From Coturnix japonica (Eukaryota; Chordata; Aves; Galliformes; Phasianidae): a stretch of DNA of 64,000 bases. Location: NCBI RefSeq assembly GCF_001577835.2, contig NC_029528.1, positions 1,054,001 through 1,118,000 of the forward strand, written 5' to 3'. Shown here piece after piece: positions 1-10,628 of the stretch (within the stretch, counting starts at the first letter, position 1; every line of letters starts with the position of its first letter). The notes below the pieces were generated by a model. That model did no database searches and was not told where the DNA came from. It saw only the letters and a program-made list of their open reading frames with translations. Position numbers and translations under genes: made by a program.

Positions 1-3000
1 TTCAGCCCAACTAAGCCCAGCACAATCCTGATACCTGAGATAATAGTCAAAACAGACATTTGCCTGCAAGGCTGTGTTCTACTGTCACACAAGCTTTGCA
101 ATGATGCTGGACTGCAGCTGTAGCACTGTCTGTTCCAAGTCCTTTAACCTTTACAGAATGAATTTATTTTAATTCTATAACTACATTGTTACACAGAATC
201 ACCAAAACCTTCCAAACCCACCTGAGAAGTACAGCTGCCTGCAGAAGCTGCTGTTTCAGAACAAATCAGTATCTATCTACCAAGAGCCAGATGGAATCAG
301 TGCCATGTTGCACAGAGGCAGCACAGCTTCACCCCAAATCCCAGCTCTCACCAGGTGCAGAGCAACACGACCAGTGGGGTGGGAAAACTCTGTGACTTAG
401 TTCTGTAAGCCCCTACTGTTCTTATGTCAAAGGACACCACCGTTCTCATCTGGGTGCACAAAAGAGAAAAGAAAACAACCTGCCCTTTCTTTATCTCCCT
501 ACCATTCTTACCAATTGCAGGTATCTTCAGGCAGCACATCTTCTGCAAGCACCAAACGGCTCACCAAAGAAATGAAAAGCCACCGACATCACTAATTCTA
601 TCTGCTAACGTTACAAGATATGGGATATTCTGCACACCCACTGCAACTGAAAAATTAAAGACGAGCTTAATGCGAGCACAAGCTGGTAACTGATGTCTCC
701 TTTCCTATCTCATCTCAGCCTTTCCAGGCAGAACACAAGCACTGCAGTGCTCTGTGGGTTCCAAATGTCCTCACTCTCCTATCTCAGGCAGCACATTTCT
801 TCTGCAGTTCCACCAAAAGGAAACCAAACAAACGGAGAAATCTTTCTTCTTTACATTTCCCATAGACGCCTCCCATAACGGAATGATTCATGATCCATGT
901 CAGCCTTCAACAAGTGGAACTGGAAGAAATACCACTTAAAAAGGAATCTGTTTGTATTATTTAACACACCCACCATTTTCTAGGTGGGTTTACATTACTC
1001 ATATACATCACATATATCTTCAAATGCTTCCAGTAAAAAGCAGTTAACACAGAATGTAAATAAACCTATTAAAAGCCTAAGTATTTTTTCCAGAACAGAG
1101 GCTACTTTCAGCTCTAAGCACAAGATACAGCTCTGACACTGAGCTCCCAGCCCAGGGGATGCGCTCCAAAGGATTTAGGCCACCTAAACCCAGCAACATC
1201 CTGCATAGCCTTCCCAAAAGCAAGTCCAAGCAGCAATGGCATCATCCCCAGTCCTTCTGGGACACGGACTGCTGCATGCTGCAGCCTGCCCTGCTCCCCA
1301 GCACCACATCCTGCCTCTCACAGCCTGCACCGAGGGACAGAACCAGCCGCCCCACCACCCCCAGCACAGCAGGGCACACATCCCTCCATGGGTTTTGCCT
1401 TAGCTCCATTTGTGATTCCTCAGTGCGTTCAGCCAAACCGCCATAGCGTTCAGAAGCATCATCGCAAGCTATTTTCTGTTAGATTACCTAATGCCTGAAT
1501 AAAGCACGAGGGCTGAAGATTATAGAAAACAAATCACGTGCCATAAGCACCCCTTTAACATAGCACACACAGAGAAACAGACACAGGTGGTGGAACAGGC
1601 TGCTGGGGGATGCACAGCCCATGCGCCCACATGGGCCCGCAAGGAAGAAACACGCGGGTTTTGAACTCAGCTGCTTATTTATTTCTGTTGTCCTCTGTGC
1701 TCAGTACCCCTTCTTCTGTTTGACAGCACACACACAGGGGATCCCACCCCTCACACTGTTCCCACACACACAGCTCCGTGCATAAAACCCCCATGGGGAT
1801 GGATGTCAAAGTGCCACGCAGACAGGGCAGCACATTCAGGAGCAGAGCAGCTGCCCAGTTATGGGGCAGCCCCCAATGACACATCACCCCCCCAAAAAAA
1901 AAAAAATGTTCTCGAGATTTAGAATGTTCAGTTCTATTTCACTGCTTCATACTCCAATAACTTCAAAGATTAAATGGGAGTATTGGTAATTTCCAAATAA
2001 TGCCTACACTTACAGATCCTGCATCCAACTCCAGCCCTTACGGATAGGAGCTACCAATAGAGATAGGCTACCAATTCTTTAGACACTCCACTGGCAGAAA
2101 TTGCATTTGTTAGATGGACAGCAGTATCTAAAAACCTTGACATGTTCATGTTGGAGAGGTTCTCCCACCCTCCCATCTCGCCTCCATCTAAACACGAGCT
2201 CTGTATCTCCAGTTTCACAGCTCGCAGGGATTTTCCAGAGCAGTGCAAGCATGAGAAACCAATAACGTGCTTTACAACAACACAGATACCAGAGTTCTGA
2301 CAGAGGGCAAGGGGGGGGAAAGCAACTTTTAAGCAGCCCAAAGTAATTCCATCTGTATGTTTCTCATCCTGCACTCAATTACAGCCGTCTTTCCCCAGGA
2401 CCTCATCTTTAGCAGAACGAATCCTCTGGGGCACAGACTGCCTCTCTAATCTCTGCTGTACCACGCAGTGCTGCGCTCTGCAGCACTAACAGTGTCTGTT
2501 ATGTGTCTGCCCCACGTGCGAGTGAGACCTGGTGAAATGACAGCTTCCCATATTTCTCTCTAAGGGAATCAGTGTTGTTCTTATCAGTCGGGCCTGGAGT
2601 GCCACCAAGAACAAGGTGGGAGCAGCCTTCAGTGATTGCTGTCACATATCTTCATGTGCTCAAGACGGCAGGACACAAAACCAGATCCCTTTGTAAAGAA
2701 CATTTATGAGGAGGATTCTCAGGGCTGACAGGCAGTCAATTAGCAAAGAAACCTGCTTATTTGTAGCCAGCGTGGCTGAGAAGAACAACAAAGAAATAGA
2801 TTGGTCTTCATGAGTGAAAACATTTGTGTTTCACAGGGAAAAAACTGCAAGATTTACTCAACTTTTACAAACCTGGCGTGTCAAAACCAGTGACATCCAG
2901 CGACAAGGATGAGACCAACACTTTGTCCTAAGAGAAGCTGCACCTGGCATTGTGAGTAGAGCACACAGCCACCAAACTGCCACCACAACAAAGCCGCAGC

Positions 3001-3566
3001 ACAGCGGTACCCCCGGGGAGCACCAACAGCAGCCCACGCTTATGGGGAATTTCTCTCCCTCACCGTTAGCAGTGAGGGAGAGAGCACAGGGCCGGGCTCA
3101 CACCGCCCGCTGCTGCTCGGGGGCTGGGCTGGGTTCCTGTCCTTCGGGAGGCCGGGAAGGAAGAACGCGCACCTGGGAGCTCTGCAGGCACACAACCCGG
3201 CCTAGGGGGATTTCAACCCGAGCCAGAGAGCACCGCGCTGAACGCACGAAACTAAATTAAGGCTCGTTTCAACACGACACAGCACGAGTTCGCTGCTGGG
3301 AACAATCGGCGCGGAGCCGGCCACCCGCAGCACGGCAGAAGGAAGGGCGGCATCCCGGCAAGGTCACCGCTGTGCCACCGCGCGGCCCCGGGGAGGGGCG
3401 GGGCTCCTCCGCCTGCAGCCCGGCCGTGCCCGCGCCTCGCCCCGCCGACCCCCGTCCCGCAGCGTCCCGCGGCCTCCACAGCCCGGATGGGTGCCGAGGC
3501 CCCGCGGCCTCCGAACGGACCCCCCCCCGCTCCCGCGCGGCCTACGGAGCCCCCTCCGCCCCTCAC
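1..3566 (-). other. NDFIP1: NDFIP1 intron 1 (5' part)
   Basis: This stretch lies downstream, on the minus strand, of the NDFIP1 exon 1 donor and so is the start of its first intron. I see no open frame matching the remaining NDFIP1 exons (PPxY motifs and three membrane segments), so those exons must lie beyond the left edge. The intron is AT-rich, with one homopolymer junction (C7 followed by A13) at 1887-1906 and no element I can name. From about 3000 it grades into the CpG-rich promoter region. Confidence 0.75.
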
Positions 3567-3900
3567 CTGCTGGTAGCGGCCGCTGCTGGGCTCGGCGGCC
3601 GCCATGGCGCTGTGAGGGAGAGGGCTGAGCGGGCGGCGGGGGCTCGGCGCTGCCCGGCCGCCTCCCGACGGAAGCTGCTGAGGCGGAGGCCGCGCAGCCG
3701 AGGCCTCTTCGCTTGCGGCTCCGCTCCCGCCCTCCCTCTGCCCGTCACGCTCGGTCGCGCCCTCCCCCCGCCCCGCCCCGCCCCGCCCCGCCGGCAGCCG
3801 GAGGCCTCGGGCCCGAGAGCACCGGGGCGGGCTGCTGGGCCTGGGGGTGCCGGGGGTGCTGTGCAGGGGGGATTTAACACTAGCAATCCGAAAACTCATG
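3100..3900. promoter_or_regulatory. NDFIP1: CpG island at the NDFIP1 promoter
   Basis: A GC-rich, CpG-dense block surrounds the NDFIP1 start codon. It carries a run of CCCCG units at about 3767-3793, which on the gene strand are tandem GC boxes of the Sp1/KLF type. No TATA box is evident, so this looks like a dispersed-start housekeeping promoter. The transcription start cannot be fixed from sequence alone. Confidence 0.75.
3567..3605 (-). CDS. NDFIP1: NDFIP1 coding exon 1 (partial gene)
   Basis: NDFIP1 is a three-pass membrane protein of the Golgi and endosomes. It recruits and activates NEDD4-family HECT ubiquitin ligases through PPxY motifs. Only the first coding exon is here. Read on the minus strand it starts at an ATG at 3605 in a strong context (GCCGCC upstream, G at +4) and encodes MAAAEPSSGRYQQ, then meets a canonical donor GTGAGG at 3566-3561. 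Human NDFIP1 begins with a similar Ala-rich stretch leading into SRYQQLQNEEE, with the splice point after the paired glutamines, which matches. The human Ala-rich leader is longer. The GNPDA1 and RNF14 neighbours are the same as in human. The symbol rests on a short peptide plus synteny. Confidence 0.75.
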
Positions 3901-3984
3901 GTACCCCGTGCTGGATGGAAGTGGGTGCCGCCTTCATAGCAGGGTGGGACCGGGATGTGCGGACTGCCACTGCCCTGGAGCTGG

Positions 3985-4170
3985 TCACAGAATCACAGAG
4001 CTGAGAGTTGGAAGAGACCCACAAGGATCGCTGAGATCACCCCCTGGGTCCACACAGGGACACCCGAAACCGAACCCCGTGTCTGAGAGCACTGTCCAAA
4101 CTTCCTGAGCTCAGCAGCCCCGATGCCATCACCATGCCCTGTTCCAGGGCTGTACCACCCTGTCTGTTAA
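3985..4170 (-). mobile_element. CR1 LINE fragment (3' end)
   Basis: Read on the plus strand, this begins with the octamer-like tail CACAGAATCACAGAG, the reverse complement of the ATTCTRTG repeat that ends avian CR1 elements. It then follows the CR1 3' region: GTTGGAAGAGACC, the CTGTCCAAAC..TTCCTGAGCTC stretch and CCTGTTCCAG..GCTG. The element is a 5'-truncated copy of less than 200 bp lying antisense to the plus strand, with no reverse-transcriptase coding left. It sits just upstream of NDFIP1. Confidence 0.85.
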
Positions 4171-7100
4171 CATCAGTTCCAGACCTGATGTTACCTGCTC
4201 CCAGCACACACACAAAGCATTGCAGCCAAAGCAACCCTGAAATGCTGGCCAACTGCTCAGGAGGTGCTGTGAAATCCTGAATATCCACATCAAGCAGATG
4301 GTGCTGCAGACCCAAAGCCTTCCGGAGCAAGCACTCATCAGAAATCACACTGGGTTATACACTTGTTTATTCTGAGTTATTTTGCATTTGGTGTTATACA
4401 GGTTGAGGGGTTTTCCAGCTTGTCTAACCCTTGTTTTGTGCTTGTGCAGTTCATCTACAGCTGGGCTTGTGCAAAACCATCCACATCAGTCCCTAAGGTT
4501 GATAAGACTTAACTATATCTGCTTTAGGATGAGGAGGGCTGAATCAGCCCTAATGGGATTCTGAGCTGTCAATTCAGAGAAAGAATTCAATACAAACTCT
4601 GTCATAACTGTGTGATTACAGCTCTCCGTTCAGTACCATGCCTAGCCTGGGATCTGCTCTGTGTTCCTCATAGGACTGCATAGTTCACCCAAGCCCTAAA
4701 GAGTTGGGTAAACATTGCAGGTATCCTGCTAAGGGACAGGCAGGAATTGCAAAGGACTTTAGCCAAGAAGAACCTCCAAAAGAGGCTCCCGAGAAATGCT
4801 GTAGGCACAAGGAGAATGCAAGTTTATTGTAAGAAAAATAGCTCTGAAGGAGTTGGAGTGAGAGCTGAAGGCGCTGTCACAGTGTTCATTCCCCCTTTCT
4901 ACAAGATCCACAGTTTGCACTGAGAATCTTCTTTGCAGTAAGAAGCTGCCCTGATGATGTACGCGGATTTGCTGTTGAGGTAGGATTATATCCCTAAGTA
5001 TAGCTACAGCCACAGTGGTAATTAGCTTTATGCTGATTGACTTGGACATCTGAAAGACTAAAACCAGACACAACCTGTGCATAACCTCAGCAAAGATGCT
5101 GGACAGTATCCCAAAGAGATGGTGAAACAGTTTGTGCCAGTCATTAGCTGGAAGCATATCAGCACCTAATTAGGCTAACTAGCCTGAGCACGGCTGACAC
5201 GGGGAGCTGACAGCAATTTCTTCCAGCTGCTCTCGGGGTATTTGTCTTATTGTATGAGGGACAGCAGCTCAGATGATTCTGTGGTTACAGCACATGACTG
5301 GTTCTGCTTTCATTTCCTGCATGGTTTTAGGCAAATCACTTCATACCTCTGTGTTTTCTAAACCTTCTTCCAATACAAAATGTCTTTTCTCCCAGGAGAT
5401 GCTCTGAAGCTTGAAGTCATTGCTTGTCAGTGACCTCCGCGTAGGATATGGGATATGCTGTGGAAGTGTTTGAAAGCAATTGAAAATGTTAGAGGGCTTC
5501 AGTATGGAGAGTCCCCTGAAACCCTTAAGCTCCACAAGTGTTACTTTGATTACAATGTATGACTGAACAACAGAGGGCACTTTTAATCTATGCTTTGTAA
5601 CAGTATTGAACTCTAAACTATAAAGCTGGGGGGGGAGGAGGGGGTTTGTTAAAGCTAGACTTGTTTAAACAAGGAATAATCAAGACATTAAAACTTAGTT
5701 CTTACTTGCTGTCTTCATAGCAGTAAATGATTCGCCTAAGGAAAACCTGAAGACAAATGTTTGCATGAGTTAATGGATCAAATGAAGCCTCTGAAGCTCT
5801 CCGCTGTAATAGCTCAGTCTGTGAGCAGGCTGCAACTGGCAGGCTGAGAGAAAATGGTGGCAGAATGTTGTTCATGTAAAGCCTGCATTGTCTGCCATTA
5901 CAGAGCTGGCCTCAAAGAAGATGGAAACTTCACCACGAGTCTCATCCAGAGACTGCTGGCATCAGCAGAACTGCACTGTGCTGCCCAAAGAAACGCAGTG
6001 GAGCGCTATGAGCCGCGTTCTTCAGTGCCAGCAGCTGCTGGTAGTGCTCATTGATTCACTGGGACTTGGCCCCTGATGGGAGGAGCTGGGCAGTCAGCAG
6101 GGCTTGTGGTGAGCGGCAGCTCCCTGCAGCTCCATCCACACAGGAACCCAGTTTCTCCTTTCCTCATAAACAGGAGAGTGAATGCAGGTGGGACATGCAG
6201 GAGCAGGAAATGCTGGCAGATGGTGGGCATTTAAGAGCTGCTTTAATTATGGGAGTTGGAGAGAGGGCCCTTTATGCACATACATTTTTAACTGTTGCTT
6301 TTTTTAGAAGGAAAAAAAAAAAAAATAGAATCAGTGCTCCAAAGCAGCTCCTGGGAGCAAAAGCTCTGCTGTGTGCGAAATGCTGACTCCCATCTCTTCA
6401 AGGCAGAGAGAAAGAAAATGCTGTGCTTGTTAGAATCCCCTGCTTAAACTTCAGCTCCTTCTGCAGGGAAGTGTTTGTTTCCTTCCATCTGCTGCTTTTG
6501 CTGGGAAGAAAAATCAGCTTGTTGAGACACCAGGAAGTTCTTCAACATTTCAACAGCGAGCTGAGAATGCAGAAACAGCACCATGCATCCATAATCATAC
6601 CTAAAAATATCCTGCATGGCAGTCACACGGATAGCCCAGCCCTGGAGCCATTCCTCAGCAGCAGCAGGCTGCATGGAGCATGCAGATCCATGGGACAGGG
6701 CAGCTGTGGCAGCAGATGCATGTGCCTCTCTCACACTATTGCAGGCTTTTTCCTCCCATCAAAACATGTTTCTTTTTAATAATTATTATTATTTTACTGG
6801 GAGCTGCTGACTGACTCTGGTGTCTTTGTGCACTGCTCCTGCCAAAGCTGCTTGCACGGGAGGTGAAAGCAAGAGTGAGGGCTATTTGCAGTGCACAGAG
6901 ACACACTGGCCCCGGGGCTCTGTTAGTACACTGTGCTGCAGCTTCACCCAGCTCTGACTTGTGCTACTGCAACCAGCAGGGCTGTAATTGCCACCAGTAT
7001 CCATGGGACCAATGGGTGTCACACCGACCAGCAGGAACAGTGGGACAGCTGCCTCACTCGGAGCCATGGGGTGGGCAGCAGCCTGTAGGCTGTGCTGCGT

Positions 7101-7190
7101 GTCTCTCAGCTCCTTGCCCAGCGCTGTAGCCACAGAAATACTTCATTGCTTGGCTGGAGAACTGCGGCTGATGGAAACACGGCCACCACG
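4170..7190. other. NDFIP1-GNPDA1 intergenic region
   Basis: About 3 kb lies between the divergent NDFIP1 and GNPDA1 promoters. I see no conserved coding exon. Apart from the retroviral-like remnant described separately, it holds only a G-rich run near 5629-5644 and short homopolymers such as A13 near 6310. Nothing else here can be named. Confidence 0.6.
4748..5160 (-). mobile_element. Possible endogenous retrovirus 3' remnant
   Basis: On the minus strand an open frame spans 5157-4759. Its early part is hydrophobic and amphipathic, loosely like the membrane tail of a retroviral envelope. Within it is a polypurine run AGAAAGGGGGAA followed directly by TG at 4888, then AATAAA at 4828-4823 and a TGCA at about 4748. 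That order (envelope tail, polypurine tract, short LTR with a poly(A) signal) fits the 3' end of an old, broken and mostly lost endogenous retrovirus. The putative LTR is unusually short, no partner LTR is visible, and the family is unknown. Chance or a lost host exon is a real alternative. Confidence 0.3.
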
Positions 7191-7267
7191 GCAGCGTCGG
7201 CACGGCCCGCCTTCAGGAGCGCGGGCGGAGCGCTGACAGCGCGGGGCGGGCCGCGATCGGCGCTAAA

Positions 7268-7279
7268 ATGGCGGCGTAA
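7268..7279 (+). CDS. Minimal upstream ORF in the GNPDA1 leader
   Basis: The ATG inside the YY1-type motif opens a three-codon frame (Met-Ala-Ala-stop) that ends 25 bases before the GNPDA1 start codon. Its context is favourable, with A at -3 and G at +4. If transcription starts upstream of 7268, ribosomes would have to scan past it or reinitiate. Whether it is in the mRNA depends on the real start site. Confidence 0.4.
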   Translation: MAA

Positions 7280-7304
7280 CCGCAGCGCTCCGCCCGGCCC
7301 CGCC

Positions 7305-7428
7305 ATGAAGCTCATCATCCAGGAGACGTACGCTCAGGCGAGCGAGTGGGCGGCCAAGTACATCCGTAACCGCATCGTACACTTCGCGCCCGGCCCCGGC
7401 CGCTTCTTCACGCTGGGGCTGCCCACAG
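7305..7428 (+). CDS. GNPDA1: GNPDA1 coding exon 1
   Basis: Encodes residues 1-41 plus one base of codon 42, starting [19 protein letters not shown]. The donor is GTGGGTG directly after CCCACAG. Some residues differ from human around [10 protein letters not shown]. Confidence 0.95.
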
Positions 7429-10400
7429 GTGGGTGACGGCGGGATCGGGCGGGCTGTGGGGGCTGTGAGGGCCGGGCTGACGGCGTGCCGTGTGTCCGCA
7501 GGCAGCACACCGCTGGGCTGCTACAGAAAGCTGGTGGAGTACTACCGAAATGGGGACCTGTCCTTTAAGTACGTGAAAACCTTCAACATGGATGAGTACG
7601 TAGGTGAGTGGCGCTGGGAGGAGCCGCGTGTGCCCCGTTTGTTTTGGGGATGGAGCCGGGTGCTCCGCGTTGTGCTCTGTGGGTTCGGAGCCGCCCGTTA
7701 GGGTGGGATACTATGTGCATCACCAGAGGGAGGCCATGGGCGCCGTGTGAGCAGCACTGCGCTGCCTGTATTTACCTGATCTCCGTGCTGACCTGCCTCG
7801 TTATCGCCGTGAGCCGAGATAACGGGTGCTGTGAGCTGCACCTTTGCACCCTGATGGTGGAGCAGTCCAGCAGGCAGCCCCGCTGTGCACTGCTGAGACA
7901 GCGGAGGGGCAGCTCGTTCGCGGGGCTGTGATGAAATGGGCTCCTTGAAAGAAGGAGGCCAAGAGCTCCAAAGGTGAAAAACTTGCGGGGTAATTATTTG
8001 CTAGTGATAACTTTATACTGAGCAGGAAGTTTTTCCGTAAGCAATTTAGCAGTGTCAGGAAATGGGCAGTTATGTGGGTTTGTAGCTTTCAAGGAGAAAT
8101 CTGAGTGCAGGAGATTAGTTCCCAGATTTCTATGCTGTTTTGATTTGGTTTTGCTAATGCCAACTGGGAGGCAGGCTGAAAAGGCAGTAAGAGATGAGGC
8201 ACAGTATGTGCCTTCTGTCCTGGAGCATCCACTGTGTGTCAGTACAAGGACATAGAGTAACAGAATCACAATGACATCTAGTTTCAGTCCCCCTGCTGTG
8301 TGCAGAGTCGCCAACCAGCAGACACAACTGCTTTAATTTTGCTTATTTGAGGAAGCAAAACTTCTTAAAGTTGAGGGAGTTCTATAAGAGAGATGGAGAA
8401 AACAAGGCTCTATTGCCAGAGCCACTGCAAGCCTGTGTAGGTGTTCTTCGTTACAGGTGATGTTTTTCTGTCTGGTCTGTGCGTGCTCTGTTAACAGGTC
8501 TCCCAAGGGACCATCCGGAAAGTTACCACTCCTTCATGTGGAACAACTTCTTCAAGCATGTCGATATCTCAGCAGAAAACGTTCACATTTTGGATGGAAA
8601 TGCAGCTGATCTCCAGGCAGAGTGTGATGCATTTGAGGATAAAATCAAAGCAGCTGGAGGAATTGAACTCTTTGTTGGAGGTGAAAACCTGAAGGACTGG
8701 CAGTCTCTAAGCACTGTCTTTGCTCCATCTATCTTGTTTATTAGCTGGAGATGACAGATAAGTCCAGGAGATGTGCAGTGAAGGGCACCCCATACACTGA
8801 CATCTCATTCCCCAGATTAAATATCTGAATCCAGGAAGTGAATTGCCAAGGAGGTGATTAGCTGGAGAACCAGCCAGGGCTTGAATTGTATCAAATACAA
8901 AATGCATTGCAATCATTAGGATAACAAGAAGCTGCTAGAAATAGTCATAGCCAACTATGTCATAGCATAGTCATAGCAAGCTTTTCCCACCAGTTTGCCT
9001 TTAGATTCTGCTGTCTGCTTTGCTTTATTGTTGTCCCAGTGCAGCTGAGAAGACTCTAACTTCAGAAGGAGCTTTTGATATTATTCTTACCAGAAGCAAA
9101 TTTGAGCTTCAACTGAGAAATTGCAAGCATATTTCTCAGATCTGTGTCTATTCCTGGGAGCGCTGAATGTCCCCGTAACAGGAATGCTGCTGGTTCTGTT
9201 TCCTACAAAAACCATTTCAGCCAGTGACCTGCTTCTCAAACTGTCTCTGTCACAGGTATTGGCCCTGATGGTCACATTGCCTTCAATGAGCCTGGATCAA
9301 GTTTGGTGTCTAGGACGCGAGTGAAGACCTTGGCTATGGACACTATACTGGCTAATGCCAGGTTTTTTGATGGTGACCTCTCCAAAGTCCCCACGATGGC
9401 TTTGACAGTTGGCGTAGGCACTGTCATGGATGCCAGAGAGGTCAGGAAAACAACAGACTACATATTTCAGGAATCCCTGCTCCAGAGCTACTGTAACTAA
9501 AGGTCATCTCATCTTGGAGCAGTTATGCACCCTGCTGGTGTAAGCCAGCCCATGCTTTTCCTGCCACAGACAGCTGAACACAATCTTCCTTTCTTGCATC
9601 TTGTCCCACTACAGAAAGGCTCTTGATCTGTTTTCCAGTTGTGTTTGTTTTTTTTCGCTCTACTAACCCTAACATTTATGTAACCCTGCAGTACAGTTGT
9701 GATTGCAGGGAGCTGGAAAGGCTTTTGGGGAACAGCTTTGGATAAGGAGCTCATCTGGTAAAATAGATGCAAGAATCCCTGGCTGACTCAATCTTAGACC
9801 AGATCACAAAAGCCAAATGGAATAGCTTTTAACTGCACCTACACCTTGATTTGTGATTAAGTCTCTCTATTGGTGCCTAACAGAGCTCAAAGTGTCCAAA
9901 TCACTGAAATAAGCCTCCAGGCTATGACTCCATTGACAAATAAAATGTAGCTAAAGCAAACACAATTTGCCAGGGCGGATGGCAGACCTTACTCCCCATT
10001 GGGGATTGTTGGGTTTAGCTTTGCTCTCAACAAATCTTCTAGACTCTAACTGCTGTCTTCTTGTCTTGGAGTCCAGGTGATGATTCTCATCACGGGAGCT
10101 CACAAAGCCTTTGCTTTATACAAAGCTATTGAGGAAGGTGTCAATCATATGTGGACAGTATCTGCTTTCCAGCAGCACCCCAAGACCGTGTTTGTCTGTG
10201 ATGAAGATGCTACGTTAGAACTAAGAGTCAAAACTGTGAAGTACTTTAAAGGTGAGTGTGTGACCAGGGCAAGCAGTGGTTGGACTTGGTTTTTGAATAG
10301 AAGAAGCCATGATTTTTGTTAGAAGCTTGTTTAATCACTCCCAAAAGAGACCTTTGTGATCTATCTCTGTGGCTGTGGGACAAAGGAGCACTGATTTGAC

Positions 10401-10583
10401 TAATATCTAATTTCGTGAGCATCCAGTGAATGAAAATTTTGCTTTATTATGTCTACTGAAGTCATCTTTTTACCTGCTACATCAGGTTTAATGCTGGTTC
10501 ATAACAAGCTCGTGGAACCCTTATACAGCATGAAGGAGACAGAAGCAGAAAGAAGCCAGTCTAAGAAGCCTTACAGTGATTAA
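7305..10583 (+). CDS. GNPDA1: Glucosamine-6-phosphate deaminase 1, complete (6 exons)
   Basis: This cytosolic enzyme converts glucosamine 6-phosphate to fructose 6-phosphate and ammonia, returning hexosamines to glycolysis. Coding exons are 7305-7428, 7502-7603, 8498-8680, 9256-9440, 10077-10251 and 10486-10583. They total 867 bases, and phases close to give 288 residues against 289 in human. The substrate-binding LPTGSTPLG lies at the exon 1-2 junction, the catalytic Asp72 in NMDEYVG, and Asp141, His143 and Glu148 in [11 protein letters not shown], all at the positions known for the family. The C-terminal tail ending KKPYSD identifies GNPDA1 rather than GNPDA2, which ends differently. Introns are short (73 bases to 0.9 kb). 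The gene is tail-to-tail with RNF14, as in human. All acceptors are AG and all donors GT; the exon 4 donor is weak. Confidence 0.97.
7502..7603 (+). CDS. GNPDA1: GNPDA1 coding exon 2
   Basis: Residues 42-75, including the phosphate-contacting GSTPLG loop and catalytic Asp72. The preceding intron is only 73 bases and GC-rich. The donor is GTGAGT. Confidence 0.96.
8251..8325 (-). mobile_element. CR1 LINE relic in GNPDA1 intron 2
   Basis: The segment CAGAATCAC, then ATCTAGTTTCAGTCCCCCTG, then CTGTGTGCAGAGTCGCCAAC follows the reverse complement of the avian CR1 3' end, with an internal deletion and many substitutions. It is an old, very short copy inserted antisense to GNPDA1 and has no coding capacity. 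Confidence 0.7.
8498..8680 (+). CDS. GNPDA1: GNPDA1 coding exon 3
   Basis: Residues 76-136, from [19 protein letters not shown] to GGIELFVGG. The acceptor is TTAACAG and the donor GTGAAA. Confidence 0.96.
9256..9440 (+). CDS. GNPDA1: GNPDA1 coding exon 4 (active site)
   Basis: Residues 137-198, with the proton-relay residues Asp141, His143 and Glu148. It ends after AREV's glutamate at a poor donor, GTCAGG (C at +3). Reading through would add about 20 unrelated residues before a stop at about 9498. Confidence 0.95.
10077..10251 (+). CDS. GNPDA1: GNPDA1 coding exon 5
   Basis: Residues 199-256, from [20 protein letters not shown] to VKTVKYFKG, among the most conserved parts of the family. The acceptor is GTCCAG and the donor GTGAGT. 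Confidence 0.96.
10486..10583 (+). CDS. GNPDA1: GNPDA1 coding exon 6 and stop
   Basis: Residues 257-288, starting [17 protein letters not shown] and ending KKPYSD with TAA at 10581-10583. One residue shorter than human in the variable tail. Confidence 0.95.
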
Positions 10584-10622
10584 TCTCTCACTGTCTAGAG
10601 TAACACTGAGCCATCTTTTTAT

Positions 10623-10628
10623 ATTAAA
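10623..10628 (+). terminator. GNPDA1: Candidate poly(A) signal for GNPDA1
   Basis: ATTAAA lies 40 bases after the stop codon and could give a very short 3' UTR. The next strong AATAAA on this strand is at 13331-13336, which would make a 2.7 kb UTR overlapping the RNF14 3' end. Sequence alone does not choose between them. Confidence 0.3.

Larger units (their letters stand above)
7190..7500. promoter_or_regulatory. GNPDA1: CpG-rich promoter of GNPDA1
   Basis: CpG density rises sharply from about 7190 through the first exon and intron of GNPDA1. There is no TATA box. A YY1-type motif, AAAATGGCGGC at 7265-7275, sits 30-40 bases ahead of the start codon, where YY1 sites are common in TATA-less promoters and 5' leaders. 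The transcription start is probably close upstream of that motif. Confidence 0.7.

Noticed and set aside
3252-4004. Frames of 215 and 210 codons around the NDFIP1 start
   Set aside because: Only the 13 codons before the donor match NDFIP1. The remainder is promoter or intron sequence read through.
10270-10300. Possible plus-oriented CR1 tail (GTTGGACTTGG)
   Set aside because: Only about eleven bases match and the diagnostic terminal octamers are absent, so chance is likelier.
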